Below, piece by piece: positions 13,823-22,474 of a DNA stretch of 64,000 bases. This stretch comes from Paucimonas lemoignei (GTDB lineage: Bacteria > Pseudomonadota > Gammaproteobacteria > Burkholderiales > Burkholderiaceae_D). The stretch spans positions 248,001 to 312,000 of the forward strand of contig NZ_SLZQ01000003.1 in assembly GCF_004342585.1 (NCBI RefSeq). Reading direction: 5' to 3'. The position numbers and the translations under genes are program-made. Positions within the stretch are counted from its first letter, which is position 1. Each line of letters starts with the position of its first letter. The notes under the pieces are model-generated. The model made no database searches. It saw only the letters and a list, made by a program, of their open reading frames with translations, and was not told where the DNA came from.

Positions 13823-16141
13823 TTGACCAGGTTATTTCGGTACTTCCTCATCGTCGGCGCCGGCGTTGTCAGCATCCTGCTGTTCCTGCTGGCGTCCGCT
13901 TCCGAAAATTCGGCTGCATTCGATCAGCATTACCCCTGGCTGCTGACCTTGAACGGCCTGGTGGCGATAGCGCTGCTGGTCCTGGTCATGCTCTTGCTCG
14001 CTCGGCTGTTCCGACGCTTCCGGCGGGGCATGTTCGGTTCCAAGCTCATGGCCCGGCTGGTGCTGCTGTTTGCCGTAGTAGGCATATTGCCAGGCCTGAT
14101 GATTTACCTGGTGTCGGTGCAATTCGTATCGCGCTCTATCGAATCCTGGTTCGACGTGCGCGTCGAAGCCGCGCTCGAATCGGGCCTCAACCTCGGCCGC
14201 TCGGCGCTCGACTCGCAACTCACCGACCTAGAAGCCAAGGCGCGCAGCATCGCCCTGGAAATCGCCGACTTGTCCGACACAGCCCAGGCTACGCGCCTGT
14301 CGCGCCTGCGCGGCCAGAATAATCTGCAGGAAGCCACCATCGTCAGCGGAGGCGGCCGCATCATCGCCACCGACAGCGATGCCGGCAACCTGGTGCCGAA
14401 TCTGCCGACCCAGACCATGCTGCGCCAGGCCCGCCTGACCCGCGGCTTTTCCACCATCGAAAGCGACGTCGATATCGCAGATGACGAGACCGGCACCGCC
14501 GCCGCCAAGGCAGCCAAGGGCATGTCGAGCCTGGACGCGGCGACGCGCCTGCGCATGCGCGTGGTCGTCGCCATCCCGGCATCGCTCAATGCTTCTCTTA
14601 GAAGCGAAACCCATTTTCTCCAGTTGATCCAGCCGGTGCCGACCTCGCTGGCGGTCAACGCCGAATCGCTGCGCGCCGCTTACAGCGAATATCAGGAAAG
14701 GTCGCTTTCCCGCACCGGGCTGCGCAAGATTTACCTGGTGACGCTGACCCTGACATTGCTGCTGACCATATTCGGCGCGGTGGCGAGCGCCTTCCTGATT
14801 GCCAGCGATCTGGCCCAGCCGCTGCTGTTGTTGGCCGAAGGCACCAAGGCGGTGGCCGAAGGCGATCTCTCGCCGCGGCCGATTGTCACCACAAGGGACG
14901 AACTCGGCACGCTGACCAAATCCTTCAACATGATGACGCACCAGTTGTCGGAAGCGCGCGCCGCAGTCGAAAAAAACCGCAGTGCCCTGGAAAACGCCAA
15001 GGCATATCTGGAATCGGTGCTGGCCAACATGTCTGCCGGCGTGATGGTGCTTGACCGCGAATTCAAGCTGGTTACCTGCAATGATTCGGTCGGCCGCATC
15101 CTGCAGCAGGATTTCAGCCACTCCGTCGGCCAGCCATTGAACGCCATTCCGGGCCTGGAATCGTTTGCCGAAGCCGTGAACAAGGCCTTTTCGGAACACA
15201 GCGCGCAATCCGCCGGCGGCACCAATGACACCAATCGCCACTGGCAAAAGCAGATTGCGATCCCGCGCACCGAAAATCCCGGCAATGACAATGGCACCGA
15301 AGGCGATGACGACATCACCCTGCTGGCACGCGGCTCGCGCCTGCCTATCAGCGCAGGCAACGGCTTCGTGGTCGTGTTCGACAATATCTCGGATGTGATC
15401 TCGGCCCAGCGCTCGCTGGCGTGGGGTGAAGTGGCGCGACGCCTGGCGCATGAAATCAAGAACCCGCTTACGCCGATCCAGCTGTCCGCTGAGCGCTTGC
15501 AGATGAAGCTGGCGGACAAACTCGGTGAAACCGATGCGGGTGTGCTGAAACGCGCCACGTCGACTATCGTCAACCAGGTCGCGGCCATGAAAAAAATGGT
15601 GAACGATTTCCGCGATTTCGCCAAAACGCCCCCCGCTGTCCTGGCACCGCTTGACCTGAATGCCTTGATCACGGAAGTCTTGCAGCTGTACATCGGTGGC
15701 GATGAGCGGGACATTATTCATCTGCATTTAGCATCGCATTTGCCCAAAATCATGGGTGATGCGACGCAACTGCGCCAAATCATTCACAACCTGCTGCAAA
15801 ATGCTCAAGACGCCGTCATTGAGGTTCACAAAGACCATGCCGAATCTTCTCCCCGCATTGACGTCTGCACGGAAGAGATTCACTATCCCGGTTCCGATGG
15901 CCGCGAGCGTCATGCGGTACGCTTGTCCATTACTGACAATGGCCCCGGGTTTTCAGCGAAAATCTTGTCACGCGCTTTTGAACCCTACGTCACTTCCAAG
16001 GCAAAAGGAACGGGCCTAGGCCTGGCAATGGTCAAAAAAATTATCGACGAGCATGGTGGACGGGTTGATATACAGAATCGAGTTGATGGAAATGGTGCCA
16101 AAGTATTAATATTGCTGTTAAAGTTAGCTCCTAATTCCTAA
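13823..16141 (+). CDS. NtrY-like sensor histidine kinase
   Basis: A 772-aa membrane kinase. There are three N-terminal transmembrane segments (about residues 5-95), a large periplasmic segment, a fourth membrane span near 305-330, HAMP (about 335-385) and PAS (about 395-510). The HisKA domain has the phospho-His in RRLAHEIKNPL near residue 543. The HATPase_c domain has NLLQNAQDA and GTGLGLAMVKK. This is the NtrY layout of the NtrYX system, which in proteobacteria links nitrogen, redox or envelope signals to gene control. TTG start immediately after the DUF4390 stop; partner regulator follows. Confidence 0.92.
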   Translation: MTRLFRYFLIVGAGVVSILLFLLASASENSAAFDQHYPWLLTLNGLVAIALLVLVMLLLARLFRRFRRGMFGSKLMARLVLLFAVVGILPGLMIYLVSVQFVSRSIESWFDVRVEAALESGLNLGRSALDSQLTDLEAKARSIALEIADLSDTAQATRLSRLRGQNNLQEATIVSGGGRIIATDSDAGNLVPNLPTQTMLRQARLTRGFSTIESDVDIADDETGTAAAKAAKGMSSLDAATRLRMRVVVAIPASLNASLRSETHFLQLIQPVPTSLAVNAESLRAAYSEYQERSLSRTGLRKIYLVTLTLTLLLTIFGAVASAFLIASDLAQPLLLLAEGTKAVAEGDLSPRPIVTTRDELGTLTKSFNMMTHQLSEARAAVEKNRSALENAKAYLESVLANMSAGVMVLDREFKLVTCNDSVGRILQQDFSHSVGQPLNAIPGLESFAEAVNKAFSEHSAQSAGGTNDTNRHWQKQIAIPRTENPGNDNGTEGDDDITLLARGSRLPISAGNGFVVVFDNISDVISAQRSLAWGEVARRLAHEIKNPLTPIQLSAERLQMKLADKLGETDAGVLKRATSTIVNQVAAMKKMVNDFRDFAKTPPAVLAPLDLNALITEVLQLYIGGDERDIIHLHLASHLPKIMGDATQLRQIIHNLLQNAQDAVIEVHKDHAESSPRIDVCTEEIHYPGSDGRERHAVRLSITDNGPGFSAKILSRAFEPYVTSKAKGTGLGLAMVKKIIDEHGGRVDIQNRVDGNGAKVLILLLKLAPNS

Positions 16142-16224
16142 TCGCAATATAAGTATTGCTTAATATCAATCATTTATTGTGACTGTGGATGAAAGCGGGC
16201 AGTGAAGATCAGAAAGATTGGCAA

Positions 16225-16944
16225 ATGGCAAATATCTTAGTAGTCGATGATGAAATGGGGATCCGAGAATTACTTTCGGAAATCCTGAGCGATGAAGGTC
16301 ACGTGGTCGAGATGGCAGAAAATGCCCAGCAGGCGCGCGAGATGCGCATTGCCGGCACACCCGACCTGGTTTTGCTCGACATCTGGATGCCTGACACCGA
16401 CGGCGTCACGCTGCTGAAAGAGTGGCAGCGCGATGGTTTGCTGACCATGCCGGTCATCATGATGTCCGGCCACGCGACGATCGATACCGCGGTAGAAGCC
16501 ACGCGCATTGGCGCCTTGAATTTCCTGGAAAAGCCGATTGCCCTGCAAAAGTTGCTCAAAGCTGTGCAGCAAGGTCTGTCCCGAGGACAAGAAGTCGCCC
16601 GTCCGCAGCCGACTTACTTCACGCGCCCGGCAGCGCCTCACGATGCCTCTCCCGCTCCTCACATCGCCGCCAGCCCTGTTGCCGGCTCGGCTGTCATGCA
16701 ACCGGCAATCGCCCCAACCGCCGCGCCGCAAACCGAACCGCAACGCTTCAATCTGTCTTTCGATCTGCCGCTGCGCGAAGCCCGCGATGCTTTCGAGCGG
16801 GCCTATTTCGAACATCATCTGGCGCGTGAAGGCGGCAGCATGACCCGCGTCGCGGAAAAAACCGGCCTGGAACGTACGCATCTTTACCGCAAGCTCAAGC
16901 AGTTGGGCGTGGAACCCAGCAAGCTGGGCAAGAAAAACCTGTAA
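16225..16944 (+). CDS. NtrX-like response regulator lacking the AAA+ domain
   Basis: A 239-aa regulator. The receiver domain starts MANILVVDDE and has the phosphoacceptor D52 in LLDIWMPD and a Lys in LEKPIA. A Pro/Ala-rich linker (about 125-175) follows, then a Fis-type helix-turn-helix (VAEKTGLERTHLYRKLKQLG). Alpha-proteobacterial NtrX has a central AAA+ domain; it is absent here, so sigma-54 activation is unlikely and simple DNA binding is expected. The reported start (16225) matches family starts; an upstream ATG at 16189 adds 12 residues and is less likely. Cotranscribed with the kinase. Confidence 0.9.
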   Translation: MANILVVDDEMGIRELLSEILSDEGHVVEMAENAQQAREMRIAGTPDLVLLDIWMPDTDGVTLLKEWQRDGLLTMPVIMMSGHATIDTAVEATRIGALNFLEKPIALQKLLKAVQQGLSRGQEVARPQPTYFTRPAAPHDASPAPHIAASPVAGSAVMQPAIAPTAAPQTEPQRFNLSFDLPLREARDAFERAYFEHHLAREGGSMTRVAEKTGLERTHLYRKLKQLGVEPSKLGKKNL

Positions 16945-16994
16945 GCATCAATGGCGCCGGCCATTGTCTCTCTGTGGCCAGCGCAGATAAGCCC

Positions 16995-17357
16995 ATGACA
17001 CGCATAGCAGCCACGCTGGTGATTGGTCCTAGCGCCGCTGCGCGTGAAGCCGCCATAGCCGGCGTAGTGGATGAGCACCAGCGCACCGCCTTGATTCTGG
17101 AGGGTTTGCCGGACGGCACCTCCCCTTTCCCAAGCCCGCTTCCGTCCTGGCTCACGATCGTTCGCATCGCCCCTGGCTGCATATGCTGCAGCGGCAATCT
17201 CACCATGCAAGTGACGCTCAACCGTATCTTGCGCCAGCATCCGGAACGGCTCTTCATCGGCTTGGTGAACAGCATGCATTTGCCCCAAATCCGCCAGTTC
17301 CTGCAACAGGAACCATATGATAAATGGCTGAGTCTGACTAGTGAATTGACCGCTTGA
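16995..17357 (+). CDS. small CobW/P47K-related protein without P-loop
   Basis: A 120-aa protein that carries the metal-binding G-C-I-C-C motif of COG0523/CobW metallochaperone GTPases (IAPGCICCSGNLTMQVTL). The region where a Walker A should be reads VIGPSAAAREAA and has no GKT/S. The C-terminal CobW domain is also missing. It may bind metal but should not hydrolyse GTP. No ribosome site supports either the ATG at 16995 or a GTG 21 bp upstream. It follows the regulator gene on the same strand. Confidence 0.65.
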   Translation: MTRIAATLVIGPSAAAREAAIAGVVDEHQRTALILEGLPDGTSPFPSPLPSWLTIVRIAPGCICCSGNLTMQVTLNRILRQHPERLFIGLVNSMHLPQIRQFLQQEPYDKWLSLTSELTA

Positions 17358-17535
17358 GAACTTGGCAGGAGCCAGTCGACGAATCGTCTTGTCATATGGC
17401 GGCAATGCGGCCTTGTTGTTACATCTTGTAGCTGTTTTTAACCGGGTTTTATCTTGAAATGCCCCCTTTTGGTCCCATATCCGGTATAACAGTAGACATG
17501 CCTTTCAACAGCAATGCTTTGCCAAGGAATGCAAC

Positions 17536-17793
17536 ATGAACCTTATTTACAATAGTGACCAGTATAGTGTGGTGGAATTCTTTGCCGATGGCGAACGTGA
17601 ATCCATGCGTTTTGGCGGCTATGAAATCATGGATAAGTCAGGCAAGCGCGAGATCTTTATTGGCGGCGCCCTGGCTGAAGCTTTCCGCAAGGATGTGGAA
17701 GACTTGATCGCCACCGAGCCTACCGTCGAAGATATCGATACATTCCTTGGAAAGTACGATGCCATCATGAGCCAGCCAGTAATCTTGCACTAA
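17536..17793 (+). CDS. DUF3567 family protein
   Basis: An 85-aa soluble protein (MNLIYNSDQYSVVEFF start, then FGGYEIMDKSGKREIFIGG). It matches DUF3567, a short betaproteobacterial family of unknown function. It is a single-gene unit: the gene is preceded by a 178-bp gap and followed 20 bp later by a strong intrinsic terminator. Confidence 0.85.
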   Translation: MNLIYNSDQYSVVEFFADGERESMRFGGYEIMDKSGKREIFIGGALAEAFRKDVEDLIATEPTVEDIDTFLGKYDAIMSQPVILH

Positions 17794-17813
17794 ACACTTA
17801 ACCTTTTCCCCAA

Positions 17814-17857
17814 AATTGCCGCATGCATGTCTTGATTGACTGCATGCGGCAATTTTT
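17814..17857 (+). terminator. intrinsic terminator after the DUF3567 gene
   Basis: AATTGCCGCATGCA / TGCATGCGGCAATT form perfect 14-bp arms around a 13-nt loop, followed by a T-run (AATTTTTTT). Strong plus-strand terminator. Confidence 0.9.
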
Positions 17858-18061
17858 TTCGCTCAATATCTTCCATTTGCCAACATTGCCTGAAAAAACT
17901 TCGCAACGTCATTAATCAAAACTGAGACGTTAAAAAACCAAGAAGTTTTAATCTTTTGCGCCGCAACAAACTTGACGAAGCATGCGTGCTTACCCTTTGG
18001 GTGTGCAGCGTTGGGAGCCGATTGGTTTTCACTTACTGTATTGCTTGCAATGTGAATCGCC

Positions 18062-19498
18062 ATGGGAGGAGCTGTGCTTGACGTCACCAAAACCGTTCGG
18101 CAGGAACAAACTGTTTTGATCTTGCGTCCATCCAGGCGCGCGGAATTGTATTGCCCGTATGCGGCCATGCTGCAAAAGCAGGGCGTGGAGTTGATCGAGC
18201 ATCCGGGCATGGATTCCACCTACCTGGCTCTCGAAGCCGGTTGTCGCGTGGGCTTGCTCATGCTTTCCCAGCCTGACGATATCGAGCATCTGGAAAGCTG
18301 CGAACCGCTTCTTAACCGCTCCAGCATCGCCTGGATCGGCTTGATAGCGCCGGAGCTGCTTTCGGATATACGGGTACGCGAATGCATCAGCGCGTATCTG
18401 TTCAACTTCCTGATCCTGCCCGCCCATCCTGACCATACCATGCTGATGCTGCGTCATGCCTGGGGAATGGCCTATGTGCGCGAATCCTGCCATCACCTGG
18501 GTCATGAATGCATGAGCACGGTGGATGGTGATCTGGCAATGGTCGGCAAGAGCGAGGTCATGCAACGCCTGTATGCGCAGATCCGCAAGGTCGCGCGTAC
18601 CGAAGCCTCGGTACTGATCACCGGACCATCCGGCACGGGCAAGGAACTCGCAGCCCTATCGGTGCATCGCCAGTCGACGCGCCGGCATGCCCCCTTCGTC
18701 GCTGTCAACTGCGGCGCAATCGCTCCGCAACTGCTGCAGTCCGAGTTATTCGGTTACGAGAAAGGCGCCTTCACCGGCGCGCAGCAGCGCAAGATCGGGC
18801 GCATCGAAGCAGCCCGGGGCGGCACGCTTTTTCTCGACGAGATCGGTGACATGCCGCTGGATATGCAAGTCAACCTGCTGCGTTTTTTGCAGGAAAAGCG
18901 CATTGTGCGCGTGGGCGGGACCGAGGCCGTCGACGTGGATGTGCGCGTGATCGCTGCCACCCATGTCGATCTTGCCGAGTCGGTGGCGCAGGGACGCTTC
19001 CGCGAAGACCTGTATTACCGCATCAATGTAGTCTGCATCAATACGCCGCGTCTGGCTGAACGCGACTCGGATATCGACGATCTGGCGCAGCATTATTTCG
19101 GCAAGTTCGCCGGTACGCATAACCGCATGGTGCGCGGCTTTTCGCGCGCGGCAATCGCGGCAATGCGCAGCCACACCTGGCCCGGCAACGTGCGTGAATT
19201 GATCAACCGCGTGCAACGCGCCACGGTCATGGCGGAAGGCCGCTTCATTCAACCGGAGGATCTCGGTTTCATGGATGTGCCGCGCCAGGAGAGCGCCTTG
19301 TCGCTGGAAGTCGCGCGCGCGACGACGGACCAGATCATGATCAATCGCGCACTGGCGCAGGCACGCAACCAGATCTCGCAGGCCGCCAGTCTTCTGGGCG
19401 TCTCGCGCATGACGCTGTACCGCCTGCTTGAGAAATACAATATTCGCGGCCGCAGCATGGCGACATCGAACGCGCCATTCCTGGACAGGGTCAAGTAG
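18062..19498 (+). CDS. VpsR-like sigma-54-dependent transcriptional activator
   Basis: A 478-aa regulator. The N-terminal about 150 residues form a receiver-like domain (TVLILRPSRRAELYCPYAA) as in VpsR. A complete AAA+ domain follows, with Walker A TGPSGTGKE, the sigma-54-contact GAFTGA loop and Walker B LFLDEIGDMP. A Fis-type HTH (ISQAASLLGVSRMTLYRLLEK) ends the protein. VpsR activates exopolysaccharide genes in response to c-di-GMP. A consensus sigma-54 promoter 2.9 kb downstream drives the fibre/adhesin genes, which makes this their likely activator. A GTG at 18074 preceded by GGAGG may be the true start. Confidence 0.88.
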   Translation: MGGAVLDVTKTVRQEQTVLILRPSRRAELYCPYAAMLQKQGVELIEHPGMDSTYLALEAGCRVGLLMLSQPDDIEHLESCEPLLNRSSIAWIGLIAPELLSDIRVRECISAYLFNFLILPAHPDHTMLMLRHAWGMAYVRESCHHLGHECMSTVDGDLAMVGKSEVMQRLYAQIRKVARTEASVLITGPSGTGKELAALSVHRQSTRRHAPFVAVNCGAIAPQLLQSELFGYEKGAFTGAQQRKIGRIEAARGGTLFLDEIGDMPLDMQVNLLRFLQEKRIVRVGGTEAVDVDVRVIAATHVDLAESVAQGRFREDLYYRINVVCINTPRLAERDSDIDDLAQHYFGKFAGTHNRMVRGFSRAAIAAMRSHTWPGNVRELINRVQRATVMAEGRFIQPEDLGFMDVPRQESALSLEVARATTDQIMINRALAQARNQISQAASLLGVSRMTLYRLLEKYNIRGRSMATSNAPFLDRVK

Positions 19499-19603
19499 CG
19501 CATACCGGATGAGCGCATGGTTGGCTGGCGCAGAATATTTTTCCGTTCGAACGTTTGACGTGAATGGCTCGCACCGCTATGCCGACCTTGCCACAATGAC
19601 TAG

Positions 19604-20453
19604 AAGTGGTTTCATAAATATCGCCGTAGCAAAATCATAGAACAAGCCAGATGGACGAAGCCAGTAAATCGCCGATGGTCATACTCCCACCGGGTCAGAA
19701 TCCGGCGGAATTTGTTCAGCCATGCGAACAAGCGCTCGATCTTCCAGCGCCGCTGGTAGCGGCGCAGCTTGCGGCCATCCTGCGTGGCCGGCTTAATCCG
19801 GTTGCGCCTGTGCGGAGCGATCAGTTCAATGCCATCGGCGGCGAGCTTTGCATCGAGCGAATCACTGTCGTAGGCACGATCTCCGATAAGTCGCTCGGGG
19901 AGTCCCACGGTGACAGTTTCATCGACGGTAGCTTCGACAAGGGTGACTTCATGAGGGCTAGCAGCATCCGTGTAGACGGCGAGTGGAAGACCTGCAGCGT
20001 CCGCAATTGCCATGAGCTTCGTACCCTTGCCGCGCTTGGTCTTTCCCACTTTTTGCCCCCTTTTTTCGCCACAATGAAGGTGCCATCGATGAAGCATTCC
20101 GATAGGTCGATGTCGCCGCGCAGTTCCAGGTCGCGCGCCAAGGCCGTCAGCAACCGCTCCAGCGTGCCCTCCTTGACCCAGCGGCTGAACCGTCGAAAAC
20201 ACGTAGCATATGACGGATATCGGTCAGGCAAATCGGCCCACGGGGCACCCGTGCGCAAGACCCACAGAATGCCATCCATGACGGCGCGATCATCATGCTC
20301 TACTGGCCGGCCACGCCCATCAGCACGTCGTGCTGGCGGAGGAATCAGTGGCGACAACACAGCCCATTGTTCATCCGTAAGAAATTTCCCGCTCGCCATT
20401 TCAGCCTCCGTACCACCTGAAATGCGAGCAGACCGCTATTTATGAAATCAGTT
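19604..20453 (-). mobile_element. IS5-family insertion sequence, 850 bp
   Basis: The left end AAGTGGTTTCATAAAT and the right end (read inward) AACTGATTTCATAAAT are imperfect terminal inverted repeats, 14 of 16 identical. They are flanked on both sides by CTAG (19600-19603 and 20454-20457), a likely target duplication. The element carries one transposase gene in two frames. Its right end lies four bases from the stop codon of the FapF-like gene. Confidence 0.85.
19612..20399 (-). CDS. IS5-family (IS427-group-like) transposase, two frames joined by frameshift
   Basis: The first frame (20399 to about 20060) encodes [20 protein letters not shown] and the first catalytic Asp (CFIDGTF). The second frame (to 19612) supplies GDRAYDSD with the second Asp and the catalytic Glu in [12 protein letters not shown], giving a complete DDE set. 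The frames meet at GCGAAAAAAGGGGGC around 20062-20076. An A6G slippery string of this kind supports programmed frameshifting in this IS group, so the element may be active. The single-frame halves should not be read as separate genes. Confidence 0.85.
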
Positions 20454-20461
20454 CTAGTTGG

Positions 20462-21820
20462 CTAGTACGAAATCGGCATCTTCACGCTCAAGGTCAGATC
20501 GGGGGTATCGCGCGTCAGCCCTGCGCCGACCGCAACGGAGAGCGTCCTTTTTTCATTGAGGCGATAGGAATACCCCAGCAGGAGCGTACCCAGTTGCGTG
20601 CGCACCGAGCCCGGCACGTTGACACCGTTTTGTTTTGTGCGGCCCAGAGAGCTGTGATCGTAGCCGATACTGAATGAGGTCTTGTCATTCAGTGCCAAGC
20701 CCATGCCGAAGTTAAAGCCGATAATGCCGCCCGGCTCGATCGAGCCGAGAAATTCACGTTCGCCATTCAATACGGTACGACTGACATTAGTCCGCTTGAA
20801 ATTATGCAGATACGTCACGCTGCCAAAGAATACCGCGGGGTCGCTGGCAAACAGCCAGGTCAAGCCGCCCTGCAGGGAATAGAATCCGGAGCCGGTCGGC
20901 AGCTGGAGCGGCAAGCCGGTGCCAGTCGTGTTGCCGACGCAGCGCTGGGAACAATCGGTGACGACTTCGAACGGGTCGCGCCCGGTGCGTGACTTGAAAC
21001 GCAGCGTGCCGATGTAATACGGCTTGTCGACACCGCCATCGTTCAGCTGGTAGCGCGCGCCGACTTCAATATCGCCGATATTGTGTCCGCTGGCGTTAAA
21101 GGTTTGGTCGGCGGCGGTGCCGGTGGCGATCTCACGGCTGACAGTTGAATCGTAACGGTAAACGTACGGAATGCGAGCTTCCAGTTCAAAGCGATTGGTC
21201 AGGCCAAGGCGGCCCGTCAGCGCAGCTGTCACAGTATTGCGCTTTACTTCGCGCACGTCGATCAGGCCGACCAGCAATGCCGGAATCACGGTGTAGCCGA
21301 TCAGGGCGACGCGGTTAGCCGACGAATAGCTGTATTGCAATGACGGTTCGAGAACGTATTTTCCTGTCGGGGTCAGCACTCCGGGCTGCTCGAAAATTTG
21401 CGCCACTTCCGCGGGACGGGATTCCTGCTGTTCGCGTTGAGGCAAACCGCCTGCCTGATTGGTCTGTGCGGCTGTATTGGCCTGATTGGCCTGAGCGGTT
21501 TGCTGCGCTGGCGCAGGAGGTGCCGCTGGCGCTGGCTGCCTCGCCTGCGATTGCGATACCGCGTTCTCCGGTCCACGACCGCGTTGGATGTCAAGCGTAT
21601 CGCCCGCCACGGCACGACGCAGCTTGGCGAGATTGGCCTCCTGTTCCGCCACAGCTCGCTTCAGTGTCTCGATCTGTTCCGCCTGTTCGGCGATCTGCCG
21701 CTGCAGGGCTTGCTGGTCTGGCGTGGCATGTTGCATTCCTTCGGCGTTTGCCATGCCGGATGTGAGCGCCAGCAGCGAACAACATAGCGCGCCGGCTGTC
21801 TGCAATGCTTCTTTTTTCAT
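20462..21820 (-). CDS. FapF-like outer-membrane beta-barrel protein
   Basis: A 452-aa exported protein. The signal peptide ends GMANA|EG. A heptad coiled coil follows (QRQIAEQAEQIETLKRAVAE, about residues 40-70), then a Pro/Gln/Ala linker and a C-terminal beta-barrel (about 170-452) ending LSVKMPISY. Coiled coil, linker and barrel is the plan of FapF, the trimeric pore that exports amyloid subunits in Pseudomonas (about 430 aa). A FapD-like C39 peptidase nearby supports the assignment. The second ATG of an ATGATG pair is used because GGGAGG fits it better. It is divergent from the fibre genes; an IS sits just after its stop. Confidence 0.75.
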   Translation of the reverse strand: MKKEALQTAGALCCSLLALTSGMANAEGMQHATPDQQALQRQIAEQAEQIETLKRAVAEQEANLAKLRRAVAGDTLDIQRGRGPENAVSQSQARQPAPAAPPAPAQQTAQANQANTAAQTNQAGGLPQREQQESRPAEVAQIFEQPGVLTPTGKYVLEPSLQYSYSSANRVALIGYTVIPALLVGLIDVREVKRNTVTAALTGRLGLTNRFELEARIPYVYRYDSTVSREIATGTAADQTFNASGHNIGDIEVGARYQLNDGGVDKPYYIGTLRFKSRTGRDPFEVVTDCSQRCVGNTTGTGLPLQLPTGSGFYSLQGGLTWLFASDPAVFFGSVTYLHNFKRTNVSRTVLNGEREFLGSIEPGGIIGFNFGMGLALNDKTSFSIGYDHSSLGRTKQNGVNVPGSVRTQLGTLLLGYSYRLNEKRTLSVAVGAGLTRDTPDLTLSVKMPISY

Positions 21821-21842
21821 CATTCCTCCCGCCGGCCATTGA

Positions 21843-21857
21843 GCAAGTCACAACCCA
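21843..21857 (-). promoter_or_regulatory. possible sigma-54 promoter for the FapF-like gene
   Basis: The minus strand reads TGGGTTGTGACTTGC, which keeps the invariant GG-N10-GC spacing and the TTGC of the -12 element; the -24 element is imperfect. It would give a very short leader (about ten bases including the GGGAGG). Confidence 0.45.
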
Positions 21858-22254
21858 CGGCAAAGCCTGGTTCCCCAGAAATGGGGCGCTGTGTATGTCG
21901 TATGCCGGGCTGGCGCACTGGTGCTTCATGCACCGTAAACGAAGCGATGGTCATGGGAAGCAAGCGTCGAAAAAATGGAATGCCACATTCTTCGTTAAGC
22001 ATGCTGCCGTCATCTTGATACTGCACAAGCGCCACAAGAAAGCGGCAAATCCGCCACAACTGTCGACAACGGCTTTGGGCTATGCGGCGAAAGTGGTAAG
22101 GCGTATCCCATCAGCTGCGCTGTCACACAATATTGACAGTGCCATTTCTTACGTATCTGCGCGAAAGCTTTTTTCCATACTCTTGAATTGATGGAGATTT
22201 CACCCCTGCTTGCTGTCTCGCGGTGCGCTTGACCCGCGTGCCTTGACTCATGTC

Positions 22255-22272
22255 GTATCACGTACGTGACAC
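22255..22272. promoter_or_regulatory. palindrome, candidate activator binding site
   Basis: GTATCACGTACGTGACAC is an 18-bp palindrome with one mismatch and a perfect 12-bp centre. It lies about 110 bp upstream of the sigma-54 promoter, where enhancer-binding proteins usually bind, in the 650-bp divergent region between the FapF-like gene and the fibre gene. The rest of that region shows no gene. Confidence 0.5.
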
Positions 22273-22379
22273 CATGCCTTCGCGCGAATTGCAGGATTCA
22301 CCTGCCAATGCCGTGGCTGCACCGGCATTCTCTCTGCGATCACCGTCTTTTCAATGACTTAGCGCCGTTCTCAAGGCAC

Positions 22380-22395
22380 TGGCACCACATTTGCA
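22380..22395 (+). promoter_or_regulatory. consensus sigma-54 promoter for the fibre/adhesin genes
   Basis: TGGCAC, five bases, TTGCA: a full match to the -24/-12 sigma-54 consensus, 79 bp before the ATG of the low-complexity exported protein. No other gene lies between. A sigma-54 activator of VpsR type is encoded 2.9 kb upstream. Confidence 0.85.
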
Positions 22396-22474
22396 GAGCA
22401 GCCGTTGGATTGGCTCGCTTTGCCAAGCCATGTCGGACATTGATCAACCTTCGATATTTTGCAGAGGCACAATC

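Noticed and set aside
14228-15727. 499-codon minus-strand frame
   Set aside because: Shadow of the NtrY-like kinase gene.
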